Source: Lamellibrachia satsuma
Lineage: Eukaryota; Annelida; Polychaeta; Sabellida; Siboglinidae
Direction of reading: 5' to 3'
Length of the DNA stretch: 64,000 bases
Assembly (NCBI GenBank): GCA_033239005.1
Contig: BSQZ01000029.1
Location: 2,688,501 to 2,752,500, forward strand
The stretch's first letter is position 1, and each line of letters opens with the position of its first letter. Shown here one piece after another: positions 34,545 to 45,334 of the stretch. The notes beneath the pieces were generated by a model, which saw only the letters and a program-made list of their open reading frames with translations, was not told the origin of the DNA and ran no database searches. The position numbers and the translations under genes were made by a program.

Positions 34545-34735
34545 TAAATGAATGTAACATATTATCTACAGATTGTATAAATATGTCTAAAAACAAAGTT
34601 GGCAAATATCTCAGGAAGGCGGGTTACACATAGATGAAAAATTGTACTCTGGGTAAGCCAATGGCTTTCTTGTCCACTTGCCATCTGGGCCTTTGCTTTG
34701 GATGACAATCTTGTTAACCTCTGTTGCGATTGTGT
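34545..34735 (+). mobile_element. CR1-like 3'-end fragment
   Basis: The last 40 codons (degenerate, AAATATCTCAGGAAGGCGGG) and the family 3' end with GTAAGCCAATGGCTTTCTTG and a single CTTGTTAA unit are present. This is a very short 5'-truncated copy. Confidence 0.8.
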
Positions 34736-35269
34736 TTATTTGACTTAAAATGGATCAGTCGTGCAATGTACGCAACTCAACAAAACTCGAGTCACGTGTT
34801 AAATTGGCCGGCACAAAAGTTGTTGAACCTGTTCGAATATTGAATTGCGGCAACAAATGTAGCGCAATGTGCGCTTGGTCCGCAACTCAACAAAACTTCA
34901 ACGGCGACAACGGGAGGAAAACGCCGCTAGGTGAGTGTCGGATTCATGCCACGAGGTGCGCGCACGAGTTGTGCAGTGTACGCTGACCAGTCGCAGAGTC
35001 GTAAAATGTGCGCTGACTCATTCGCACAACCACGGTACGGAACATCTTGGTAGTCGCACAAACGAGCGACTCGTAACAATAGTTCAGCAATGTACGCCTG
35101 GCATTATGCACAAATATTTGATGAATTGGAACGCCACCAAAAAAACTGTTTAGGTCTCGCAATCACAGCATCCATACATGGCAAGTTATCATCTTCACCA
35201 CTGAGGAGTTCATACATAACATTACACTCTATGCTAGACGGTACACTAAACGGAACAATGATTAGTTAA
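34736..35269. other. Intergenic, relatively GC-rich stretch
   Basis: Repeated short phrases CAATGT(A/G)CGC and AACTCAACAAAACT occur at 34760-34900 and 34975-35030. No gene recognised. Confidence 0.4.
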
Positions 35270-35720
35270 TCGGATGATGCCGTTATCCTCATCTTGACAT
35301 CTTCATCACCATGCACAACTTCTTTTATGATACTCTCCAAGTATCTAAACTGTCACACTTGTTCCAGTTTTTCTCCATTCCTCAATATCTAAATTCCCTC
35401 GATAAAATCCAACAATTTTCATATTTAGTATTTTTCGTATTGAACTTCATTCCAAAATGTTCCATATCTGTGTACAAGTTCTTCATTATCTTTGCAAATC
35501 TGCTTCTGAACTTGCGAACGACTGCCTGGTTGTATGCAAACCTTATTTTTACCACAAATTGTCCACCAAGTTTACTTCCACTTCTTCTGACGCTTCGTTC
35601 ACTACAGCCTCAGAACAAATGTTAAAGAGCCACAGAGACAGCGAACACCCTTGTCTTGCTCTTCCCCTCATACAAGTCCTGGTTCTGCACCTGTTCTTCT
35701 ACTACCGCTATATGTCCATT
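35270..35720 (-). pseudogene. Decayed RTE-like RT fragment
   Basis: On the minus strand, with several stops and frame changes, I can read RFAKIMKNLYTDMEHFGMKF-NTKNTK and YLESIIKEVVHGDEDVKMRI. These match the block after the RT catalytic motif in RTE-type elements (GMKIN.KKTK, YLGS.I.EDG....IK.RI). No intact frame remains. Confidence 0.5.
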
Positions 35721-36912
35721 GTATTGCTTTGTAATATTATTAGCAGTGTTTTTGTGTGGTACGCCAACTGATTTACGAATAAATGCATGATAATAATGTT
35801 TTTTTCGCCCATTCGAACGCTCGACTTTGCGTTACCGCTGAGGTGTGTGCATGCGGGTGCGGTAGTAACCACGTACAACTAGAATCAAGAATATCACGCC
35901 AGTGGTTTACTCAGAATGTGTCCTAAAAGTTTGAGATTCCGGTCATTACTCCGAATGACCGAGGGCTGATATGTCGGTTATTCTCCAGCAAACATCAAAC
36001 AAGACTGGAAATATTATCAATGAAACAGCTCAGACATGTAAAAAGATGCTTTTGAAAGAGGCTCGCGGTAGCTTCAACAAACACAACTGTCTCTTTCATA
36101 CCCTTGCCGCGGCAAAGGTAGAGAGAACTTCGACCATACGTTTTAACATTTCACAAGAGTAGCAGGGATGACTCGATAGTAACAGGTAAATAAAAACAGT
36201 TCACAGAAGAGAACATTATTCAGGGGCTTGCTCTTGGAATATAATAAAAAATTATAGTCAGCATTTTGATTGCAACATTCAAACAATCGAATTGTTCACA
36301 ATCAAATATTTTATTATAACTGAAACCACAGAACTTTCAAAAGCGAAAAAACATTTCAACAAAGCTCTGGCAACGAGGTCAGGACGCATTCAGTGGCCAA
36401 GATCTCGTCTAGTCAATAGCATCCAGCTGGTTGTGTTGACCTGGAAGTGTCGCCGATTCATTCTGGGTCACTTGCTTCGGCTCGTCAATAATAGACATCA
36501 CCCTCTTTAAAGCTGTACCAGTAGAGGTCTCTCTTCACTGGCAAGACAAAAACCTGATGGGCCCGATACAACACACGGAGTCTGTTCGTCTGCTCGTCTG
36601 TCTGCGTGATATCTGGGTAAGGCTTACCCTCGTACTCAACAACACATCACTTTCCAATTGCAATGTCGGCCCCTCCACCTTCCACCGCAACGGGTCCACC
36701 CTACGAGCAATATTAAACGTGTCTCACGTGGTCAGATGTTGGTGGGACAATGCTTAGAATTCTAAGAATATATTTCATACCAAGCTCACATCTGTTTTTA
36801 TGAATTTATTGTGGAGCTGGCTTAAAGTAAAAATATGCAGGAAACATGTTACACACATTCAGTAGCATACACTCAAAGTAATCCTTATAGATGTGCCGTC
36901 TCAACACCAAGC
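35721..36912. other. Intergenic, nothing recognised
   Basis: Left flank of the large inverted-repeat element. The frames at 36292-36757 show no family features. Confidence 0.4.
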
Positions 36913-37960
36913 CACGTCAGTAGTATGTGTGCAATTCTGAAGCACCAAAAATGAGGAGATTTTGGGGTTCATTCTAATTGGTCGAGAGCAGTTTAACCAC
37001 CAGGGGCGCTACGAGTGAATTGTGTCGACGGATCTCATTGGTCGAGAGCCGTCACGTGACCTATGACGTCACAGCTCATTTGCATAAATTACACCCTTTT
37101 GTGGTGAAACCGTCCCCAGAGGGCGCCACGTGTCATCCCCTATTATCGCCCCTGAGGCATTGTTTGGCGGTAATATTGTCGCCAGGGGCGCTACGAGTCA
37201 AGTGTGTCGACGGCTCTGATGGGTCGAGAGCAGTCACGTGACTTACGACGTCACAGTTCCTCATTTGTATATCACGTGACTTCTCTATGGAGGTCGCCAT
37301 CTTGTTTTGCTGCCATATTGTTTTGCGATGATACGGTCACCAGGAGGCGCTGCTACAACGTCACAGTTCCTCATTTGCATATCACGTCACATCTCTATGG
37401 AGGCTGCAATCTTGTTTTGCTGCCATATTGTTTTGCGCTGATACGATTACCAGACGGCGCTGCGGGGCAAGGTCGAAGGTCAAAGGTCACCGACCTTTTG
37501 CACTGATACAATTGCCAGTTAGGGTTAGGGTTAGTAACCCTAATTCTGTCGTCTTCAGTTTACTACTGACGATTATGGCGTGCTTTTCGAGACGTGTCTG
37601 GGCACAGAACCGGTTTGAACCGGTTTCATGTAGTTTTTTTCTTCTTTTCTGGAACGTTCGAACGACGTCATGGAATTTTCCACGCTCACGAAAAGAAACA
37701 CTATCCCCCATTTTCACCCTGCTAGCAGACTGAAACCTAGCGGTCGAATGTTCGTGCATGCAGCGGGAAAAACGTAGTCGTGCATGTAAGCTATACGACG
37801 CATATCGCATCATTGCATTATATCGAGAACTTTTCGACGTATGTCATTTCGCGAAGGTTAAGGAAAAAAAAAAACACCGCCGTTTTCTGGAACATTCGAA
37901 CGAAGTCATGGAATTTTCCATAAACACCGCGAGGTCAACAGGTCAAGGTCAACAATGCAT
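36913..37960 (+). repeat. Left arm of the large inverted repeat
   Basis: In order: ATTGGTCGAGAG (inverted CCAAT) twice, CACGTGAC with TGACGTCA at 37053-37071, GTCGCCAGGGGCGCTACG, a second CACGTG at 37235, TCACAGTTCCTCATTTG twice, two CATCTTGTTTTGCTGCCAT-like blocks, GGTCAAAGGTCACCGACC, TTAGGGTTAGGGTTAG at 37517-37533, GGTTTGAACCGG at 37606, and GTCATGGAATTTTCC twice. By eye it matches the right arm at most positions, with small indels. Confidence 0.9.
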
Positions 37961-38309
37961 GTCACATGGTGTCAAATTTCTCCACACATGTCACATGGTG
38001 ATGAATGTCTCCATACATATCACACAACGGTAAATGTCTCCATGCATGTCACATGGTGGTCAATGTCTCCATGCATGTCACATGGCAGTCATTGTCTTCA
38101 TGCGTACCTCATGGTGTCAAATGTCTATATACATATCACACAGGGGTAAATGTCTCCACACATATCACATGGTGGTGAACGTCTCCATACATATCACACA
38201 TAGCGGTAAATGTCTCCATACATGTCACATAGCAGTCAATGTCTCCATGCATGTCACATTGTGGTCAATGTCTCCACGCATATCACACAGTGGTAAATGT
38301 CTGCCGCGT
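37961..38309 (+). repeat. 29-bp minisatellite, about 12 copies
   Basis: The unit is CATGTCACATGGTGGTCAAT plus GTCTCCATG. AATGTCTCC recurs every 29 bp (38004, 38033, 38062 and on), with an alternating ACATATCACACA variant. It starts exactly at the inner edge of the left arm. Confidence 0.92.
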
Positions 38310-38465
38310 GGGAACGCACAAGCCAAAGTCCACCAACAACAACGACTGACCAGTGTCAAAAAAGACAAGACGAGTGGAAACGCACAAGCAAAAGTCCACC
38401 AACAGCGACTGACCAATGTCAAAAAAGACAAGACGAGTGGGAACGCACAAGTCAGTCGCTACTGT
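38310..38465 (+). repeat. 63-bp minisatellite (2-3 units), same family as 62975-63705
   Basis: The unit contains GTCAAAAAAGACAAGACGAG, TGGGAACGCACAAG and AAAGTCCACCAACAGCGACT. It is followed by TTGACGGTGCACTTTTTTCT and GGGTTTTTCCCG, which also follows the 63-bp array near 63866-63898. Confidence 0.92.
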
Positions 38466-39117
38466 TGACGGTGCACTTTTTTCTTGGGTTTTTCCCGGTT
38501 TGAACCTTGGGTTGCATCTTGGGAAATCTTGAGGAGTACACGGGATTGAATTTTGGTGGATTTTATATTTGTCTAAAGCGTGGAATATTGATCGGATAAG
38601 TATTATTATTGCGTGTATATTAAACATAAACTTACAAGAGTCCTTGTTTAGTCAATAGTTGCTGTTAAAATTTAGCTATAGAAGTAATTTAGGGTAGTTT
38701 ATATCGTAGGTCTCCGAGGACTCGGTAGCGCGAGCGATAATTAAGGGTTGTTGTTTTCAGTTGATTGGGTACATAATACGAGACATAATATTATTGTAAA
38801 TAATTTAGTACATATTAAATATTGAAAACCTGAATATTTTGTTTTAGCAACATTTATTGTTAAAAGTTAGCCGTAGGTAGTAATTCAGTGTTATTTAAAT
38901 AAGGTCACTGAAATTTCGTTAGCGCGAGCGATATTACGTTTTGTTAGTCAGCTGTTACATAGAAAGTAAGTTGCAAGGCAGTAGCTGTAAATTTAATTAA
39001 GACATAAGTAACATACTATAAAGTGTGTATTACAACACAAAAACAGTCTTTGTGAAGACTACCTAGTATAAATTGATTATAAACGGATTATAAACAAATA
39101 CAAATTTAATTTCTAAC
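38466..39117 (+). mobile_element. 5' untranslated region of the CR1-like element with two promoter-like repeats
   Basis: Two related segments about 196 bp apart share the pattern TGTTAAAA(T/G)TTAGC, GTAATT, GTAGCGCGAGCGAT/GTTAGCGCGAGCGAT and TTAGTCAGCTG/TTCAGTTGATTG (about 38661-38775 and 38857-38970). Tandem 5' monomers are known in other LINEs as promoters. The exact 5' end of the element is not fixed; the sequence from about 38500 on is the most likely start. Confidence 0.55.
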
Positions 39118-40213
39118 ATGGCGCCGTGCAAACGCCAGGTAAAGGCAAAACGTAATTTGGTATGTTCTAGCTGCGATAGCTGGATAGACTTTGCAAAGTC
39201 CGGGTGTGTAAATTCGTGGGCGGAGGTGCAGGCGGATGATTTCCATTTCGTGTGTAGGGGTGTACTACAGTGAGATATCTGCAGGAGCAGGTGATTGAGC
39301 TAAGGCGTATGATTTTGATGATGACAGGGCAGGGTGAGACAGAAGTGAACAGAGGTGGTGAGAATGGTGAGAGCAGAGGTGGTGAGACCGAGGAGAGCAG
39401 AGGTGGTGAGACCGAGGAGAGCAGAGGTGGTGAGACCGAGGAGAGCAGAGGTGGTGAGACCGAGGAGAACAAGGAGAGCAGTGGCAATGTGAGGGAGAAA
39501 GCTGGTAAGAAGAAGAAAGATGACAGAAGGCAAAGAATGCAACAAAAGAGAGGTAAGCGGGTGAGTGGAGAGGGATTGCCAGGTGGTAAGACGGTAAAGG
39601 TTGATGATAGGAGAGAAAGGGGGCATACTAGTAGTGTGCAACAGGAAAGGAGCTTTGCCGATGTAGTATCACAGGGAAAGCGAGGAAAGCTCGGGTATTT
39701 ATGGGGGATTCCATCATTAGGAAAGTGGATAAAATTGTAAATAGAGGAGATGACATAACAGTATGCCTACCAGGGGCAAAAGTAGAGGATATAGCAGAGA
39801 AGGCAGGACAGGTCATGGGTGGTGGCACGGGAGGTGCTGTTCTCGTGCATGTGGGAACGAACAATGCAGATAAGGAGGGAACGTCAGCCATCATTGGTAA
39901 GTACGGGAGGTTGATCAAGACACTCAAAGAGGCACGAGTTGGGCAGATCGTATTGTCGGGGATATTACCAATAATGGGAGGCAGGGGTGAGGAATATAGG
40001 AACTGTAGAAGGATGGCGATCAACACACAGGTACAGAAGGTATGTATGGAGGAGGGAGTAGGCTTCGTAGACATGTGGTTAAACTTTGTGGGAAGAGGTG
40101 ACTTTTTCATGAGAGATGGACTTCATCTGACAGGGAAGGGCGCTGCAGTTCTTGCGTGTGAGTTTGTTAGAGTTGTCGACGAGGGCACAGGTACCATAGA
40201 TTATTTAAACTAG
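39118..40213 (+). pseudogene. CR1-like ORF1: PHD-type zinc finger and SGNH esterase
   Basis: It starts MAPCKRQVKAKRNLVCSSCD at 39118. The Cys pattern CSSCDSW..SGC...HFVCRGC is PHD-like. A one-base shift near 39255 leads into the next frame (RYLQEQVIELRRM). A Glu/Gly-rich stretch follows, with four 24-bp repeats encoding ESRGGETE (about 39370-39465). After a second shift near 39690 comes a complete SGNH hydrolase domain (39697-40213). It shows FMGDSIIRKVD with the Ser nucleophile, GTNNADKEG and DGLHLTGKG with the Asp-x-x-His pair. PHD plus esterase in ORF1 is known from CR1-type elements; the esterase may bind or hydrolyse lipids. Two frameshifts mean this copy makes no full protein. Confidence 0.85.
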
Positions 40214-40314
40214 ATGCGCAGGGGGAACTGACAGAGAAAACTCAAAGGAGTACTACTACAAATACACATCCAAAGAAATGTTCACCAATAATTTCAGACA
40301 ATGAACTTAAATGT

Positions 40315-43076
40315 GTATGCTTAAATGCCAGGAGCATAGTAAATAAAAAAGTGAGTTAGACATTATGGTAGCAGATATTGATCCTCATGTAATAGGCATC
40401 ACAGAATCATGGGCAAATGAAGATATAGTAGATGCTGAGTTAGCACTGACAGGATATGTAATGTTTAGGAAGGATAGACGAGAAAGAAGGGGAGGTGGAG
40501 TAATTTTGTATATTAAAGAATCTATCCAAGCATATGAAATTACTCTGAAAAGTGAAGCAGATAGTGTGGAAGCAATTTGGTGTAACATAGTTACCAGGAA
40601 CTCAACATTAACAATAGGAGTAGTTTATCGTAGTCCTAACATAGGAGAAGAGGAAGATGTAAAATTACAAAAGGCAATAAGGGAGGTGAGCAATGGGGAA
40701 TGTGTTATAATGGGTGATTTTAACCATGGCCATATACAATGGGAATCATTAGAGAGTGCTGGAGGGGACGACCATCAGTTTCTACTTCTAACACAGGATT
40801 GTTTCCTTACTCAACATGTCTTGGAACCAACCAGAGGTGGGAATGTGTTAGATTTAATTTTGTCTTCTCAAAATGAATTAGTTGACAATGTTAAAGTACA
40901 CGAACCTTTGGGTTCAAGTGACCATAACCAAATCCATTTTAATATAAAAGTAAAAACAGGGAATACATATAAAAAACAATGGAGGAGGAACTTCAACAAA
41001 GGCAGATATAAAGTGATGAGAACATATCTAGCAAATATAGATTGGAATAATTTGCTGAAGAACAAGACAGCAACAGAATGCTGGACTTGTTTAAAATATG
41101 AGATTGAGGGCATTATTGAGAAATTTATTCCATTAAGAAAACAAGGGAAAAGATCCAGGAAAAAACACCTGTCAAAAGAAGCTATTAGAAAAATTGCTCA
41201 CAAACAGATGCTGTGGAAGGTCTATAAACACACTGGAAATGTAGAAGACTACACCAACTACAAAGAGGCACTTAACCTAGCTACTACTGAAATTAGAAAA
41301 TCTAAAAGAACCTTTGAACAAAAATTGGCAGGTAATATAAAAATGACAGCAAGAGTTTCTATGCTTATGTAAGGAGTAAACAGAAAGTTCGAGATAAGGT
41401 CGGACCACTGGAAAGCAACAGTGAAAACATAATTTCAGATGGGTTCCAAATGGCAGAGGTCCTGAATGAGTATTTCAGCTCAGTTTTTACCACAGAAGAT
41501 ATCAGCTCACTTCCAGTTCCATTAACTAAATTTGAGGGCAATACATCAGAATATTTAGGGCAGTTATTTGTAACTCCTGAAATGATAGCAAAGAAAATTA
41601 AGAAGATGAAAGATAATAAATCACCTGGAGTTGATGGGATACCACCAAAACTGCTAAAGGAAATTGTTGATCAAATTAGTACACCACTTGCAAACTTATT
41701 TAACTTGTCACTAGAAGAAGGAATAGTTCCTTCAGAATGGAAAGAAGCAAACATTACGCCGCTGTTTAAGAAGGGATCGAGGAAGAAGCCAGAAAATTAC
41801 AGACCAGTGAGTTTAACATCAGTTGTATGTAAATTACTTGAAACATTAATTAGAGACCACATGGTGGAATTCCTCATAAAACATAAATTAATAAATACAT
41901 CTCAACATGGATTCCTAAAAGCAAGGTCATGTCTAACCAATCTCTTATGTTTTTAGAAGAAATTACAAAGTGGGTAGATCACGGGTCACCAGTGGATGTT
42001 GTCTACTTAGATTTTCAGAAAGCTTTCGATAAAGTGCCACACCAAAGATTGTTACTTAAACTAAAAGCCCATGGTATAGGCAATGATGTAATCAACTGGA
42101 TAGAAAAGTGGCTTACACACAGAAGACAGAGAGTAATAGTAGATGGTAAGATTTCAAACTGGAAATCTGTTTTGAGTGGGGTACCACAGGGATCAGTGTT
42201 AGGCCCTATACTGTTTTTAATATATATAAATGATTTGGAGGATGACATATCTAGCAAAGTACTCAAATTTGCAGATGACACAAAGGTATTCAGAAAGGTT
42301 ACTAATGATACAGATAAACAAAGTTTACAGGATGATCTAGAAAAATTAGTTAAATGGTCAGAAAAATGGCAAATGTTATTCAGTTTTGGGAAGTGTAAAT
42401 GTATACACATAGGACATGGAAATATGGATGAGGAATATAAAATGGGGGATGCTGTACTAGGTAGAACCACACAAGAAAAGGATTTAGGAGTAATATTTAA
42501 TGCTGACATGAAAGTTTCAGAGCAATGTGGGATTGCTGCTTGAAAGGAAATCAAATTCTAGGCCTAATTAGGAGAACTATCACGTATAAGGAGAAACATC
42601 TAATTGTACCCCTGTACAAAGCAATAGTTAGACCACATTTGGAATATTGTATTCAAGCATGGAGGCCATATCGTAAAAAAGACATAGATAAGCTAGAAAG
42701 AATACAACGAAGAGCAACTAAGATGATTCCAGAATTAAGAGACCTTAGTTACGAAAGTCGCTTATTACAATGTGGTTTGACAACACTAGAGACCAGGAGA
42801 CTAAGAGGAGACCAAATAGAAGTGTTTAAAATAGTGAACGGTTATGAGGATGTTGATAGGAATATGTTCTTCAAACTTAAAGAAGGCAGTAGAACCAGAG
42901 GACACAAAGCAGCATTAGTTAAGGAGCAGTGTAGGTTGGACATGAGAAAGTACTCATTCTCACAGAGGGTGATAAATGAATGGAACAAACTGCCAAACGA
43001 TTGTGTTAATGCTAGTAGTGTGAATATGTTTAAAAATAGAATTGACAGATATCTGATAAGGGCGGGCTACACATAG
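40315..43076 (+). pseudogene. CR1-like ORF2: AP endonuclease and reverse transcriptase, frameshifted
   Basis: The endonuclease starts LKCVCLNARSIVNKK at 40315 and, after a shift near 40350, reads GITESWANEDI, GGVILYIK, VVYRSPN, MGDFNHGHIQW and GSSDHNQI, with all catalytic residues kept. Near 41345 the frame shifts to AEVLNEYFSSVFT and the RT: NKSPGVDGIPPKLLKEI, FKKGSRKKPENYRPVSLTS, then after a shift near 41940 YLDFQKAFDKVPHQRLLLKL, SGVPQGSVLGPILFLIYIND and the catalytic KFADDTK. Another shift at 42541 (AA-stop, one base lost) leads into the C-terminal domain ending at 43076. Length and order are those of a complete ORF2. At least four single-base shifts inactivate it. The best preserved copy of its family in the window. 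Confidence 0.9.
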
Positions 43077-43206
43077 ATGTGAAAATTGTTGGACTCTCGA
43101 TAAGCCAATGGCTTCCTTGTCCACTTGCCATCTGGAACTTGTTCGAGATGGCAATCTTGTTAAATCTTGTTAAATCTTGTTAAATCTTGTTAAAATCTTG
43201 TTAAAC
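43077..43206 (+). mobile_element. CR1-like 3'UTR and octamer/decamer tail
   Basis: It contains TAAGCCAATGGCTTCCTTG and ends in five CTTGTTAAAT units (43155-43205). Short tandem 3' tails replacing poly(A) are typical of CR1/L2-type LINEs. The shorter copies at 1590 and 5121 end in one or two of the same units. Confidence 0.85.
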
Positions 43207-43315
43207 TGGTTCAAACCGGTTTTACGTGCACAGCACGCGCGTAGCACGTGAACATCACGTGCACAGCATGCAGAACAATACCAAATAAGGACATGCAGCT
43301 GGCGTAACACACACA

Positions 43316-43400
<85 letters not shown>

Positions 43401-43408
43401 TGGTGTTT
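43207..43408. repeat. Inner right segment of the inverted-repeat element with (CA)n
   Basis: GGTTCAAACCGG at 43208, then GCACGTGAACATCACGTGCA, then (GCAC)n and an almost pure (CA)n at 43335-43393. Confidence 0.85.
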
Positions 43409-44515
43409 ATGCATTGTTGACATTGACCTTTTGACCTCGCGGTGTTCATGGAAAATTCCATGACTCGAATGTTCCATAATACGGCGGTTTTTTTTATACC
43501 TTGACCTTCGCGAAACGACATACGTCGAAAATTTCTCGATATAATGCAGTGATGCGATATGCGTCGTATAGCTTACATGCACGGCTACGTTTTTCCCGCT
43601 GGATGCACGAACTTTCGTCCGCTAGATTTCAGTCTGCTAGCAGGGTGAAAAGGTGTGACTGCGTCGTATAGCTTACATGCACTTACAGACCCTAACCCTA
43701 ACTGGCAATTGTATCAGTACAAAAGGTCGGTGATCTTTGACCTTTCATTAGGGTTACTAACCCTACAGGGTTCGTATTAGGGTTCACTACAGACGATAGA
43801 ATTAGGGTTACTAACCCTAACCCCAACTGGCAATTGAATAAGTACAAAAGGTCGGTGATCTTTGTCCTTTCATTAGGGTTACTAACCCTACAGGGTTCGT
43901 ATTAGGGTTCAATACTGACGACAGAATTAGGGTTACTAACCCTAACCCTAACTGACAAATGTATCAGTGCAAAAAGGTCGGTGACCTTTGACCTTCGACC
44001 TTGCCCGCAGCGCCGTCAGGTAATCGTATCAGCGCAAAGCAACATGGCAGCCTCCATATAGAGGTCACGTGATATGCAAATGAGGAACTGTGACGTTGTA
44101 GCAGCGCCTCCTGGTGACCGTATCATCGCAAAACAACATGGCAGCAAAACAAGATGGCGACCTCCATAGAGAGGTCACGTGATATCCAAATGAGGAACTG
44201 TAACGTCATAGGTCACGTGACTGCTCTTGACCCATCAGAGCCGTCGACACACTTGATCCGTAGCGCCCCTGGCGACAATATTACCGCAAAACAGTGCCTC
44301 AGGGGCGATAATAGGGGATGACTCGTGCCCTCTGTCGACGGTATGCAAATAAGCTGTGACGTCATAGGTTACGTGACGGCTGTCGACCAATCAGATCCGT
44401 CGGCAATAAGCGCACGACCAATCAGAACGCTCCATTTCAAATTTCGACCAATCAGAATGAGCCCCAAAATCTCCTCATTTTTGGTGCTTCAGAATTTCAC
44501 ATATACTACTCACGT
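43409..44515 (-). repeat. Right arm of the large inverted repeat
   Basis: Reverse complement of the left arm from ATGCATTGTTGACATTGACC at its inner edge to the GGTGCTTCAGAATTTCAC region at its outer edge. It differs by an expansion of the TTAGGG-containing part (43680-43960) and by two extra GACCAATCAGA blocks near 44408-44455. Confidence 0.9.
43680..43960. repeat. Three tandem copies of a ~120-bp telomere-like block
   Basis: Each copy has CCCTAACCCTAACTG / CCCTAACCCCAACTG, GGCAATTGTATCAGTAC, AAAGGTCGGTGATCTTTG and ATTAGGGTTACTAACCCTA. The left arm has a single equivalent at 37480-37570. Interspersed TTAGGG/CCCTAA hexamers face each other. Confidence 0.88.
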
Positions 44516-45071
44516 CATCCGACATCAATAAGTAGGATTAGGACACAGGAGGAAGTGTAGAGGCGGCATGGCATGCACTTCGAGTCTTGGACGACACGTT
44601 GATTAATGTACTCCCCATGACATATTTGTACGCGGCTGTCCCTTCGACGACGACGCTCCCTACCTCCACGTCAGTAGCTTTGATAGGCTACAAATAAATA
44701 AACATACTATATAGTGGTTCATTTTTGCAGTTTACGTATGTCACATACTAAAACTCGCTTAGATGACAGTTCTTTATGAAGGGCACTGGTTCCGACCCTA
44801 CGGACTGGATACCAACGATAAAGTAGGACTGCACGATTTCTACTTAGATGATATTAGTGCTGTATACTGCAGGTAGACAAATTACGCATGTAAACCTTAC
44901 TGAATGACGAAGATTAATGAGTATTGTAATCCAAAGTCGATGATGATATATATTTCCATTCATCGTCAATCCCGTTACCGAATTAGGCGTTACAAGAATG
45001 ACAGTAACAGTAATGACAATTTGACTTTCAGTCCCCATTCTGGCCAACTCAAAATGATGTGATAGCCGAAC
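44516..45071. other. Intergenic, between two mobile elements
   Basis: No repeat or gene recognised. The minus frame 44844-45077 is unremarkable. Confidence 0.4.
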
Positions 45072-45076
45072 GTACA

Positions 45077-45241
45077 TGTAACGTTAATGAGCCCTCCCTG
45101 TGTTGGGTCGGTGTTGATCTGCTGTAAGCGTTGTCGGCTGACAGCGACTGTGTATATCTGTATGATATATCGCTAATAAATGAACTTCATTGCCGCGTTC
45201 TAATGTACAGGTATTTGACTGACATAGCAAAGAACGTGACA
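45077..45241 (+). repeat. 5' LTR of the gypsy element (165 bp)
   Basis: It begins TGTAACGTTAATGAGCCCTC and ends AAGAACGTGACA. It holds TATATCTGTATGATATATCG upstream of AATAAATGAAC (poly(A) signal, about 45175). Confidence 0.93.
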
Positions 45242-45334
45242 CGGTGTCAGGAAATATTATCGAACTTATAAATTTCACGCTTGAAGTGAAATTGTAGCCG
45301 CATTGACATTGCTATGCTAACGATAAAATAGCAA

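Larger units (their letters stand above)
36913..44515. mobile_element. 7.6-kb composite element with inverted arms of about 1.05-1.1 kb
   Basis: The segment 36913-37960 reappears inverted at 43409-44515. The match starts at ACGTCAGTAGTATGTGTG (left) and ACGTGAGTAGTATATGTG (complement of the right end), and it continues through GCACCAAAAATGAGGAGATT to AACAATGCAT at the inner border. Between the arms lie a 29-bp minisatellite, a 63-bp minisatellite, a near full-length CR1-like element and a (CA)n tract. No transposase frame is present. It could be a long-TIR (foldback-like) DNA transposon that later received the retroelement, or an inverted segmental duplication. A target duplication could not be found at the outer borders. 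Confidence 0.8.

Noticed and set aside
39167..39641. Minus-strand frames with SSVSPPLLS repeats
   Set aside because: Antisense of the 24-bp repeat that encodes ESRGGETE in the CR1-like ORF1.
43170..43582. Poly-Val/Cys frames on the minus strand
   Set aside because: Translation of the (CA)n tract at the inner edge of the right inverted arm.
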